Translations under genes and position numbers: made by a program
Shown: positions 52,773 to 63,612 of the stretch, piece after piece
Layout: the number at the start of each line of letters is the position of its first letter
Numbering within the stretch: position 1 is the stretch's first letter
The notes under the pieces: generated by a model
What the model saw: the letters and a program-made list of their open reading frames with translations, nothing else
The model's database searches: none
Told to the model about the DNA's origin: nothing
From: Paraspadella gotoi
Lineage: Eukaryota; Chaetognatha
Assembly (NCBI GenBank): GCA_051294375.1
Contig: CM119265.1
Location: 19,395,642 to 19,459,641, forward strand
Length of the DNA stretch: 64,000 nt
Direction: 5' to 3'

Positions 52773-53133
52773 CTAAAGTCTAAGTGGGTTAATTTTACTT
52801 TCACCGATCATAAGGGTCATTTAGGGGTGGGTTTAGGGTTAGGTTAATTAGGTATTTTTAAGTGGTTTATAAAAATACGCCAAAATCCCGGTCGGCGAAA
52901 GTAAAATTTTACCGTCTATATTTTAATGCTCATTTTTGTCAGCGGCAACGACAATGAAAATAACAAAAACGACTTATTATGATCTCCACCGAGGTCAGTG
53001 TTCGACATTACTCTACTTCATATCTGCCTTATAAAACAATTTTTAATGAGTGATGAAATTTTTATAATTGTTAAATAAATACTGAAACCTTTTTATTTTT
53101 CTTATTAAGAAAATTTTGTTTAGCATCGTGACA
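52773..53133. other. Spacer between IDI1 and the zinc-knuckle gene
   Basis: 361 bp, AT-rich. A small imperfect inverted repeat (TTAATTTTACTTTCACCGA at 52789 against TCGGCGAAAGTAAAATTTTA at 52893) may form a hairpin flanking GGGTTTAGGGTTAGG. Confidence 0.5.
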
Positions 53134-56100
53134 ATGTTTAACAACTTTTCGAATTACAATGGTTCCTCGCCACTCTCCTCCGGCGCCATAAACGACAAAG
53201 AATTCCTCCAAGCTCCCATGCTGCCGCCGATGCTCTCTCACGGGTATCGGGCCGGCGGCGACGAAAGATTGGCGACTGTTGGGGAATCTTCATCTCGCCG
53301 ACTCGAAGTTTTTCCTTCGGGATCTCTACGATGTCGTGATGAACGATTTGAATCTTCACTCCGCGTCTCGTCGGAGTTACGACGTGGACGCTCTCCGCCG
53401 TCGAAGTCTACACGATTATCGAGACCTGATAAGAGAAAAAGTTTGAACAGAGAGAAATTAAACAAAAATAAAGAGTACAAAAAATTTTGTAGCAACACAG
53501 GCAGGGGGGAAAATAAAGGAAAACCGAAAAATAAATTCCAATGGAAACAGAAGCCTCAGGATGACCGCCCTTCTTTAACTCTCAATTTGAACGATATTCG
53601 GGATAAGGTACAAGACGAGCAATTTATGCCACTCTCCTACGGCGCCATTAACGACGAAGAATTCCTCCAAGCTCCCATGCTGCCGCCGATGCTTTCTCAC
53701 TCTTCGTTATTATCGCCGACGGTTATTCACTCCGAGGATGCAGAACTACTTCTTCGGCATGATCCGCGCGTGCGCCGCTTTGCCAACGTCATGTTTTGGG
53801 TCAAGATCGATCCTATGCTTGATTGCGCGGAGTACAACAAGGACGTCGTGGTCCGCGCCCTCGAACGGGAACACGTCGAGTGGTGGCTTGACACTCGAGA
53901 ACTTTCCTCATCTTCTAAAGACAGCCGATGTTTTAAAACTTATCTATACGGCGACAACGTCCTACTTGCCTCCGCTACCGCCGACCACCGTGTCGACGCA
54001 TCTCGCGACGTCTTCATCGATTTTCTTTGTCGCGTCGTCGATTCCGAGTTTCTTACCCTCGATCGGAGAGAAGAGTCGCGACTGTACCTTTTCACCTCCG
54101 CCGCCGACGCGGGGGGTCACCGCGACCGGCTGCCGGCGTTTCGATACGATATCCTCGTCGCCGATCACGCTGTTCCTTTGTCATCGCGCCCACTGTGTCG
54201 AGGATGCGGAAGGTCTGGTCACAACCAGAGATTTTGCCCATCTGCGGATTCATACGGTCGAAAGAGCGATTTCTTAAGCGGGTATCGGGCCGGTGGCGAC
54301 GAAAGATTGGCGACTGTTGCGGAATCCCCGTGTCGCCGACTCGAAGTTTTTCCTTCGGGATCTCGACATCGTCGTTACGGACGATCTGAATCTTCACCCC
54401 GCGACTCGTCGGAAGTACGACGTGGACGCTCTCCGCCGTCGAAGACTACACGATTATCGAGGCCTGATAAGAGAAAACGGGGGCAAAAAAAAGGAAAAAC
54501 TAAAATTAAATTCCAACAGAAACAGAAGCCTCAGAAGCCTCAGAAGCCTCTCAATTTGAACGATATTCGGGAAAAGTTACAAGTCAACCAAGATATGCTT
54601 GGCAAAGTGTTGTACGTAAGCGAACTGATAAAACAATTGACTGACCAACCTCGCAAAGTTCGTCGGATTTCTCATGCGTTTAAAGAACTACCCGCTGATC
54701 AACAGGTATTATATTATATATTATATATAGATATTATATACAGAATATTATATTATATTAGATCGTTACTCGGTAGAGGAGGAAAAATAAAATATATGTT
54801 GGTTGAAGTGTAGAAAATTGTGTGCCTAACTCATATCTAACAATGAAGTACTAACCGGTTAATTATTGTTTACGTATTTATTTCCCTTTTTTCAGATTTC
54901 GCTCTTTTACAGCATCATAATCGATGTCCACAGCCCAACTCCGAAACAAGATATGTGGCCCGTCTTTCAACATCTTTTCGACGCCCTCCCCGATACTGTT
55001 ACGATTCCGCTCTTCCAGAAACTTTTCAATGAACACTTTTCGCCGCGGGGATTCAGAGTGGATTTTTTAATGAGGTCCCTAAGTTTCTTCCATCCCTCTC
55101 TGGTCGGTCCCATTATGGCCTTGTCTTCCTCCCTTCGGCCGTCGCTTTCAAAGACCTTCGCCCAGCTGAGCGAAAAACCTCGACAAGCCGTCATCGATTA
55201 TCTCTCACAACTCCTCGCGATTTCACCAATGAAGAGAATGAAAAGGTTCTCTGACGACTTGAAACGTCCCGATCGAATAGAAAAGAGTTGGTTGTCTCGA
55301 CAGCTGGTGAACAAACTGAAAAAAACTTTTAATCATGAGATCCCTGAGGCAGAGAAATATCCAGACGACGAGTTATTTGAACTTAATACAGCCACCATCC
55401 AATACACGAATGGACATTTGGAGAAGGAAGATTTCATTCAGTTCGTCAAAAACACTCTCTCTGCGGACGATCCGAAACCGAGGGAGTATTTCCTGGAATA
55501 TCTTATCTCGGCGCTGCCAGCCGCTGCGGAATACTTCAACATTGAGTGGCGCCTCGCCGATTTTGATGCCGAGATCGAAGCAGCTAAGCCCTTCGAACCT
55601 GATAGGTACTTCGTCGAACAGACCTGCGTAGATAACGAAGCTTTCCACGCTTTAGCCGACGATGCGTTGGAGTTGACGAGTGTTGACGATTGCCTCTCGG
55701 CGGAGGAAGCCCTTCGCGATTCCGGAATCGTCTACCTCGACGTTCAATTCCACCGGACGGACGTGAGCGAGCACCAACTGATGTTCGCTGTCCTTCACCT
55801 GTGTCACGAGAAGAAGACAATCGTCTACAGTGTGTCCCAATGGTACTGTCGGTTGTCCTATACTGATCGAAAAACATGAATTCATTGTCATGAATTTTTG
55901 ACCATTTTAGATTATACTTAAATAAATTAGGAAAACAATTTTTTCAGTGATTTTTTAAAAAAAATATTAGATTATACATTTTTTTAATATTTAATAAATA
56001 TTTAATATATTATTGAATATATTATCTTATAAATCGTTTTCCTAGATGTAGGACAGTAAGAAACAAGCTCATATATTTAGCTACAGTGGTTTTATAATAC

Positions 56101-56990
56101 AGTATTCATTCTTTTTAAAATTATCAACTTAGCTTATTTATAATATTTTTTAATTAATTTAGTAATAATTTATGGAATAAATAGCAACCATTTTGTTCTG
56201 GCTAAATGATTTAATCATTCATAACTTGAAATAATGGAATTTTAAAATCAATAATAATTTATAAATTTTTGCTTTTTATTATATTTACAAAATTAAAATT
56301 TTAGTAATTTATATTATATATATTTTTAATAAATCTTATTTTAAAATATAAAAAATAATCTGAAAATTAAAAAAGTTAAAAAAACTTGGACTCATTTAAA
56401 TTTTATATTTGGCAAAGAAATTAATAAAAATTGAATTCGAAATATATCATAAATGGTAAGAACATATCATTGACATCTTTATCTCAGAAATAAGATACAA
56501 CAACTCAGTTCGGCATGATATGTAAAAGTTAACAGTCAGTACTCAGTACCATTGGGACACGTATCAACACTTTCTCAGTGACAACGAAACGCGAAACCGG
56601 GTTCGCAATTATCTCTTTCCATTGCTTGCCCAAAAAGGGAGAAAGACGGTTGTTATCGGGACAAATAACATTGCAGCTAAGCTCGCCAAGTTTCTCCAAA
56701 GATCCTTAGATTTCGCTTCCCTAACGTCGATCAAGAAGCACGTTTTGAAAAAGTACGATATGCAGTTTTCTGTCGATAATTTTTGCAAAGAGTTCAGTGG
56801 GGAGACCATATGCCTACGCGGCAGTTGGTTCCCTCAACAAGAGAAAGTGCCACCGATGTTCGTCACCGCGCGTCATTTTTGCGCTCGAGCAGCGCTCACC
56901 GGTCTGTACCTGGTGAGTGACAAGCGTTTCCTCGAACCAGACGTGTTTAGTGAGAAACTCTTCCGCGTTGCGGATAATGATTCGAAATAG
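53134..56990 (+). CDS. Unrecognised protein: zinc knuckle, internal duplication, possible inactive 3'-5' exonuclease-like end
   Basis: Modelled as three exons (53134-54705, 54896-55829, 56536-56990), 986 codons. I do not recognise the family. Residues 1-165 are Ser/Arg/Lys-rich. Part of them is repeated at residues 170-490 (GAINDKEFLQAPMLPPMLSH against GAINDEEFLQAPMLPPMLSH; RRGRSPPSK; NLNDIR). Between the repeat halves lies a folded-looking segment ending in a CCHC zinc knuckle, CRGCGRSGHNQRFC. The second exon is helical (SIIIDVHSPTPKQDMWPVFQ, YFLEYLISALPAAAEYFNIEW). It is followed by GIVYLDVQFHRTD and, in exon 3, VVIGTNNIAAKLAKFL and LTSIKKHVLKKYDMQF. Their order recalls DEDD exonucleases such as EXD1/EXD3 but with catalytic acids replaced (DxE becomes DVQ). 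That is inference. The donor at 55829 is uncertain. Confidence 0.6.
55830..56535 (+). other. Last intron of the zinc-knuckle gene
   Basis: 706 bp, extremely AT-rich, no feature inside. The donor choice (GTGTCC) is the weakest boundary of the model; an alternative is that the gene ends at the TGA at 55877 and exon 3 belongs elsewhere. Confidence 0.45.
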
Positions 56991-57342
56991 TTGAGGTTCA
57001 ACTTCGACGAAGGTTTTGTTCAGTTATTTAAAAATTTGAAAAACTAATTTTGTTTTTAAGATTTTTGTTTTCATGTTTTTTTATATTCGTCAAAAATTTT
57101 GTTTCATTACAAAAATTCATAAAAATTCAAATTTTTATTGAATCCTTTTACAGTAGTTATCACATTGGTAGTGACAAAGTTAATTTATATTTTTTTAAAT
57201 TTTTAACACGAACAACTCGAGATAGTTATTGACATTATAAATACTTAAAAACCAAAATAATTACAATAAATACGTATAGATAAGATAATCACAATCTGAA
57301 TTTGCAGCAACAAATTCGGAGAAGCTTTTGCCCACGTCCATG
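56991..57342. other. Convergent 3' spacer
   Basis: 352 bp between the 3' ends of the zinc-knuckle gene (+) and the TEX47-like gene (-). AT-rich; nothing else seen. Confidence 0.6.
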
Positions 57343-59234
57343 TCAAGTGAGTTCGATTGAGTAAGGAAATTTCTTTCCATATACGGGCCACGTGAGGTCC
57401 GTGTCAAGTATAACGTCTATGGGCTTTTCATAATATTCGGCGTATGCCCTCGGAGAGCAGAGCTTGTCGGAGCGAAGCAAGTAGAGAAGAATATCCTGTT
57501 GCGGCAGGAGTTTTGGCACCTTCTCCACAAGCGAGTCCAATGCGTTTTTCAGATTCATTTTTGGCTGAAAGAGTGTATAACTTATTTTTTAAAGAACAGA
57601 TGATTAATTTTATTTAATTAGTTTTAATTTTATTTCATTTTTAAAAACCTGAATTATGAAAACGTAGCACTTGCCTGTTTGGAAATATACACCCCCAGTT
57701 CGAGGAGTTGCTTCAAAGCGTCTAACACCGTTGTCTCTAAGGGATCGTTTGTTTCGTAATCTTCTGTCTTTATTGCGTGAATATTCAGAGTCCTGTAGTT
57801 CCACTGAGAGAAGGTCCTCACTAAAGAGGCCAGATTATTTTTAAAAAATCCTAAAAAAATTTAAATCGCCCTCGATATGATGTAATTTCATCCACCTGGT
57901 ATGTCGTGAGATATGTTAAGAATCTTCGCATCAGTCACCATGGAGGACTTAAAATTGGTTGTTTTGGCCATATCCTGTCATTTAAATTTTTTTAATCTCA
58001 TGGTTTAAATCAGAAGCAGAAAATTTTGTAATGTTTTAAACGATTTTATTTTAAAAAAATCGTACATCTTTCGACTCTGCATTCGAGCCTTCATCAGCGC
58101 TTTGACAATTTGTGAAATAATTTAGACAAATGTGATAGAGAAAGAGAGAGAGAGAGAAACCAGTTTTCAGTTTTGAGAAAAGAATTGAGAAAAGGACAGT
58201 TAGATTAAGTAAACTGTGAAAAGAAGTGATAGAGAGAGAGAGATTTCTTTAACAATACCTTTGAGCAATGTAAGAATCAATGAAAAACTCAGGAATACAT
58301 GGTTAATAACAAATTTGAAAAAAGTTAATGAGTTAATTGAAATTCAAATTGAAAATGAAGAGCTTAGGGATAGATATAAGTGAAAGATAATAATGAAATA
58401 TAAAAGTTAAGAAAGAGCTCAAAAAAGCTCATTTTTAACTCTTATATTTCACTATTATCTTTCCCTCACCTCTTCATTTTCTCATTTCAATTTTCAATTT
58501 GAATTTCAATTAACTTATTTTTGTAAAAAATACTAAAAACTTTCGTTTTCGAATCTGCTTAATTAACTTATTTCAAATTTGTTATTAATCATGTTATTCC
58601 TTAGTTTTTTGTTGTAAATTCCTCAAATGTAATGTTTATGACATCCTTTCCCTCTTTCTTTTTTTTTCCTCTCTCTCTATCACATGTCTTAATTATTTTA
58701 CAAATTGTCAAAGCGCTGATGAAGTCTCGAATTCAGTCGTTTTTTTTAAATGAAATCGTTGTTTAAAATTAAATCATTACAAAATTAAATTTAATTTAAT
58801 TTAATTTAATTTAATCTAAAAAAAAAATCATTTATCATCACTCTTCAAACGCACAGATATTATTGTTCTCATAATGTCTGGCGTCGTCTCCAGCACTTGG
58901 ACGCACGTAGCCGGATAAATTAGCAAAAGACCCGTGACGCCTTCCCCAGGCCCGCCCTGACTCTGACTTGACTGCTGTAACTGTCGATAAACCTGGAAAA
59001 ACAATATTTATTCTTAATAGTTTCACGAAATTTGACGAAATGTACCCTCACCTTCTCGTAATGTTGACCCAAGTCTCTTTTATCGGCCATGTCCGGCCGC
59101 AGTCTCCCGATCACGACGAGTCTATTCAGCATTGACTTCTTGTTCATCGCTCGATTCTTTTCTTCGATGACGTCGAGAAGCGACAGTCGTTGCGTGTCAA
59201 ACAGGTCGTCCTTGTCGTCGTCAAACCCCGCCAT
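57343..59234 (-). CDS. TEX47: TEX47-like protein (BLUF-like fold)
   Basis: Five exons on the minus strand: 59234-59052, 58992-58855, 57974-57896, 57850-57675 and 57564-57343. Phases are consistent and give 265 codons (human TEX47 about 253). The order of blocks fits TEX47 (C7orf62), a testis-expressed protein with a BLUF-type fold: RLVVIGRLRPDMADKRDLGQ, GPGEGVTGLLLIYPATCVQV, DAKILNISHDIP, LNIHAIKTEDYET, LDSLVEKVPKLLPQQDIL. The family match is from memory. Biochemical role is unknown; whether flavin is bound cannot be judged. The 880-bp second intron contains the large foldback at 58019-58786. The last intron starts GCAAGT after CAG, a textbook GC-AG donor. It lies just downstream of CFAP251 on the same strand. 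Confidence 0.75.
58019..58786. mobile_element. Large imperfect foldback element in TEX47 intron
   Basis: About 768 bp in which the left half (58019-58418) is largely the reverse complement of the right half (58425-58786), with indels; the hairpin tip is at AGAGCTCAAAAAAGCTC. Both ends carry GCGCTGATGAAG next to CAAATTGTCAAA. On the minus strand the left copy continues as a hammerhead-like core (58063-58097: CTGATGA, stem GGCTC/GAGTC, GAAAG). Inner blocks such as TAAAAGTTAAGAAAGAGCT and TTGAAATTCAAATTGAAAATGA have clear inverted partners. Confidence 0.8.
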
Positions 59235-59552
59235 TTTTATTTGCAGTTTTTAAAACTTGCCTTTTTCTTAATTACATATAAGGAAGATATAGTACATATA
59301 CACTGGAACATATATTAATATTTATTGTTCAGCCGAATGATTTAAAACGGCCTTAAAAATTTTATCTCGATAGCAAATATTAAAATATTAAAATTACATT
59401 TTAATTGATATACACTATAGTATATAGTATAGTACACTACAGGTGGGCATGATAAATTGAATTTTAAATTATTAATTAAGCAACGTTGTTCATTGCACCG
59501 GCACAACGATCGATTGTATCTGGTACGCATCTATTGCCGACTAAAATCGTCA
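59235..59552. other. Spacer between CFAP251 and the TEX47-like gene
   Basis: 318 bp between the CFAP251 stop and the TEX47-like start, both on the minus strand. It includes a TATAGTATA-type repeat at 59410-59436. No further feature. Confidence 0.6.
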
Positions 59553-62500
59553 CTATCTTGGGTCTGTCATAAGGTGCGGGGTTCCTGCGGGAGGTGCCGT
59601 CGTTTGCGTCCCTACGCTAGCGGCATCGTATTCTCCACCGCTGCGTCTGCCGCTCTGCGAGTCTTCTTCCGAAGAATACAGTGGAAACCCCAGCATCTCC
59701 TGACAAAACTTGTTTGCCGAAACATTTTTAGGCATTTCTCGCTCGATGATTTCCGCCGTTTTCATGGGATCGAAAAGTTGTTGTTCCGAAACTCCTCCCT
59801 CCTCCGTGTGTCCTATCAAGGAAACGTATTTAAATTTTTGGGTATTTTCGTTTTTTACGTACAGGGGTGAGATCATATATCTAGATAAAACTTTAAAAAA
59901 ATCATTATTCTTAAACTGTTAATGAATTTTAAAATTTGAATAAGTATTCAAATAATACTCCCTCTTAGCTTTTAGACGATATATTAATTTAACTGTTTTG
60001 AAATTCTGTGATATAATGCTTTGATGAATCAAAGGCAACTGCTCCGTTTTCTCCTCGCGGTTTGGAAGAAAATTATTTGAATATTTGTTTAATCTAAGAT
60101 ATAACAGACAAAAATATTATATATGAAAATATTTATTTGTAGTATATTAATATTTCATTTTGGTAAAAAAAATTTTAAGTAAGCAGGTAAGTTTTAGGTA
60201 AGTTACTGTTATGGTTCAATTTATATTAAAACTTATTTTTATCAAAAAATTTATTAATAATATTGTCAGATAATTAAATTAATCATGTAAGATTTATGAA
60301 TGCATAATAAAAGGGTTTAAATGGTAAGAAATACAAAGTTTTTGACGATTTAAGCAGATTCATTAAAATCTAGTTAAAATTTTGTTTACTAACCTGAAAA
60401 ATAATTGAATAGGTTTAATCTGAATAGTTAAAAAAATATAACGCTGACATGCTAAGAAACGACGACTGAAAAATATTAACAAGTATGGATTTCATCAAAT
60501 GCAATACAATGCTGGCGGCGAAAATATAAATTAGCTTTTTTTTTTATAAATTAAAAAAAACTTTGCCGGTTTTCAATATTTCAATCTGAAAGATTTCACA
60601 TTTGTCATTTTTATCCTGGACTAGTAGTACTTGTAACTATAGTCTATACTTATTAGATAATTACCAAGATAATTATATATCTATCAAACTTGTCTCCATT
60701 TAATCCATTACCCAGTACCCACCCAGCAGCGTGGCAACGAACTCGGCCAGTTCTAGCTCGGTCATATGCTCCCCGCGCGTCTGCAAACCCTGAAGCAGCA
60801 TCGACCGCTCGACCGAGGGTCCTTCGTCTTCGTCCTCGAAGTCATCGGCGCCAACTCCGAGCGTCTCGAAGGCCCAGGCCAGTCGGCGGAGACTCAGGCC
60901 AAAGGCCGGCCGATGGTTTACGTAGAGTTTGATAAAATTGCCTTGAAAGAAAGATGTGAGCAAGATTGAAATACCTGCGACGGAAACTGATTAAATTTAA
61001 TAGAAAATACAAATTATTAACGAAATATATTCAAAATGTTTTATATATTTTATTAAGCATCATATTAACGATTGAGAATTAATCATTAAAACTGACTTTA
61101 GGTGAACAGCGATTATCTTTTGAGCTCCATACTACGACTTGAATAGAAATAGGTTTCAAAATTTAGGGAAAAGAAAAGTTCCCAGGGCCCATTTTATTCT
61201 CAAACCTCCTCCCTCGATGATGCGTCAGACCCATCAGACGAGGGTAAGCGAAACTAACAGAAAATGGTAGGGAGAACCGCGCGAGTTTTTCGGCGTTCCG
61301 AGATAGAACTAATTAGGCGTGAAGGGCGGGACGGGCCGAACGGGCTGAACCGGGAGTGTATACTTGGAATAAGGAATTGGGGCGATGGAAATGGGGGAGG
61401 GTAATGCTGGGAGTGCGTGATTGAGAAAATGTGAAGAGAGTTAAAAGAGAAATGTGGGCGAAGTATGGAGGTCAAAAGTGGGTGGATGAATTAAATGTGG
61501 ACGATGTATGAGATGAAAAAATAATAGATAAAAATCTGCTTATTAAAAAACATTCCATAAGTGTTTGTGCTGAAGGAGCGGGGAATTTAACTAAATACTT
61601 TGATTATTTTAACTGCCCTCCAAAATTTCTCCATCTCTTATTGCTCATAGTTAATATTTAAGTTGTGAGACACTAGTAAAAAATTTTTTTTTCGCGAAAA
61701 TGGGACTGGAAGACGAGGAGGAAGACGAGAAAAAAAGAGTCATTAGAGGAAAACTATTTCCAAGTCCATGAAACGGAAAGGGAATCGTGATTGGACATTC
61801 GTGTCTCAAGGACTTCTTTCTCTCTTGTTTCACTCACTCAGTCGCAGACGCCTATATATTTCAATGGTTCCGTATCATTCGCATATTGCAGCGTTTATAG
61901 GATTTGAATTTTGGAAGATAAAGTTTAATCTATGTTACAAATTACAAAGCCTGTCCAAAGTCAGGGGCAAGATAGCTTATTTTATTAAATGAATGGATAA
62001 TTTTTATATTGGTTGTACCAATTTCATAAAATTCAGCTCATTGTATTTTGATGCTAGTGCGGAGTACAATAAGTATTCCCCGATCTAATACTTAAGGGAG
62101 TGGTCTTTTCATACAATTGAAACATTCTTTGAAATATTTATACCACTTCATTGATAGGGAAGCCAGGCACTCTGGGAGTGAATAAACGAGACTGTGAGAG
62201 AGTCTTGATTGAAAGCTTGCAGGGACCTGCTATGTCATTATCTTGTAAGAGTGATGGAGGCCTTAAACCACCAAAGCCTGTCCAAAGTCAGGGGCAAGAT
62301 AGCTTATTTATTAAATGAATGGATAATTTTTATATTGGTTGTACCAATTTCATATAAAACATAATTGAATAGTGTCTTGTTCCGATGGTTTTATTTGTCT
62401 TGTGTGAAACTCTTTTACTAATCGTCAGAAATTAGAGAGATAACCAAGAATTCTAACAATATGTACATTGACAATAGGACGAATGTTGGACACAAACTGG

Positions 62501-63337
62501 ATCAAGGTGAGCCATCTCGCTGTTAATATCGCTCATCTAAATATAAAAACTCATCGCTGAACCTCCTGGATTGGGGAGTCTTTAGAACTGACCGATCGCC
62601 GACTCGATTTTTTCCTTTTTGTTTACCGTTTTTTTTTTTTCCGGATCTGCTTATCGCAGATTCCGGCTCTATAATTCACAATCTATTTCACTTTTTTTAT
62701 TTTTATATTAAATGTAATTAATCTGCATTAATTAATTATTAATAAATAAGTAATTAATTATTTGTAATTTTGTAATCGAGATTGTTGTTTTGTGATTGAG
62801 AGGCGAGACAAAGTGGAAAACGATTTTGACACAAATGTTAAGCGCTGATGAAGGCTCGAAAATTGTGAGCCGAAACATGTCTGCTTTGTTACAAATAAAA
62901 TCGTTGTAAAGAATTAAAAAAACTTTGCGAGACACGAATCAATTAATTATCTGATCAGCTGCTTACCGATAATGATCGTAGGCAGATCCGGCATTGTTTG
63001 CTCAAACTTGGTTTTTCTCATCCTCACCTAAATCGATGTCCTCCACATATCGTCCGGTCTCGACGAATTCGCCGAACTTGACCTCGTTGAGCATATCGTC
63101 GATCTCCTGCTCGCTGGGGTAGAAGCCCATGGCTCTCATGACGAAGGGGATCTCCTGGAGAGGGATGGTGACGGCTACGCGGCGCCGCTCCATCGTGTCC
63201 ACGCCCTGGCTTCGCAGCATGGCATAGTAGAAGTAGTCCTCCAGCTCTGAGAAGAGCGGCCCGCCATCGCCGCCCTCCAGTAGGCCGAGGAAAGGGGTCA
63301 GTCCGGATCCGCCCAATTGTGACGAGGCTTCGAGTGC
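59553..63337 (-). CDS. CFAP251: CFAP251 (WDR66), C-terminal three exons only
   Basis: Component of the calmodulin- and spoke-associated complex at the base of radial spoke 3. Exons on the minus strand: 63337-63028, 60941-60723 and 59812-59553, stop at 59553. The WD40 part must lie beyond base 64000, so this gene is cut by the window edge. The visible 262 codons match the calmodulin-like end of the family: [62 protein letters not shown], then [24 protein letters not shown] and an acidic, Thr-rich tail. Exon joins keep phase (G/GC and G/GA). Introns 59813-60722 and 60942-63027 hold no other gene; the second has repeats. Confidence 0.9.
61946..62356. mobile_element. Direct-repeat-bounded insertion in CFAP251 intron
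   Basis: Two nearly identical ~84-bp direct repeats (61946-62028 and 62272-62356) begin AAAGCCTGTCCAAAGTCAGG and end TTGGTTGTACCAATTTCATA. They flank 243 bp of unique sequence. A third, related copy sits at 19901-19996. The layout resembles a tiny LTR-bounded element or a tandem duplication; no coding capacity. Confidence 0.65.
62840..62886 (+). ncRNA. Hammerhead-ribozyme-like motif, best copy
   Basis: In order: AAGCG (stem I, 62840-62844), CTGATGA (62845-62851), an extra A, stem II GGCTC/GAGCC (62853-62857 and 62867-62871) with a nine-base loop, GAAA (62872-62875), the mini stem III ACATGT, the cleavage-site triplet GTC (62879-62881), then TGCTT (62882-62886), which pairs with AAGCG. All core elements of a type I hammerhead with very short stem III are present except that an additional A follows CTGATGA. 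Transcription and activity are unknown. AAATAAAATCGTTGTAAA follows, as at other copies. Confidence 0.5.
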
Positions 63338-63396
63338 CTGGAGATGCAATGGGCAATATTCGCTTATTTATATATATTTTGAAAACTTCTTTCCAA

Positions 63397-63612
63397 TTGT
63401 GGAAGACGATACGGAGAGCAGTTCACCGTCCGTTGCACACGAGGTACCGAACTTCAGATCGAACTGTAGTCCGTCACTACAGGTTGGTGAGTCGCCCCGT
63501 CCCACTTTCACTCGTGGACTCGAACCCGAGTCCTTTGGGTTGTGAGGAGCTCGTGCTACCTCCGGCGCCATAGGTACTGCTGATTTTCGAACGAGTAGCG
63601 GGGTATGGAACA
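63397..63612 (-). repeat. SINE-like dispersed repeat, copy 2
   Basis: Related along its whole length to 3886-4082. On the minus strand GGTTCGAGTCC at 63526-63516 fits the Pol III B box. A sequence GGAGGTAGCACGAGCTCC about 30 bases upstream stands where the A box is expected. This supports a tRNA-derived SINE. It lies in the CFAP251 intron that runs off the window. Confidence 0.75.

Noticed and set aside
52950-53000. Possible telomere-like GGGTTTAGGGTTAGG near 52827-52842
   Set aside because: Only two or three units; too short to be an interstitial telomere block.
57343-57971. A separate small gene of about 156 codons starting at the ATG at 57971
   Set aside because: Upstream exons at 58855-58992 and 59052-59234 join in phase and the combined order fits TEX47, so it is one gene.
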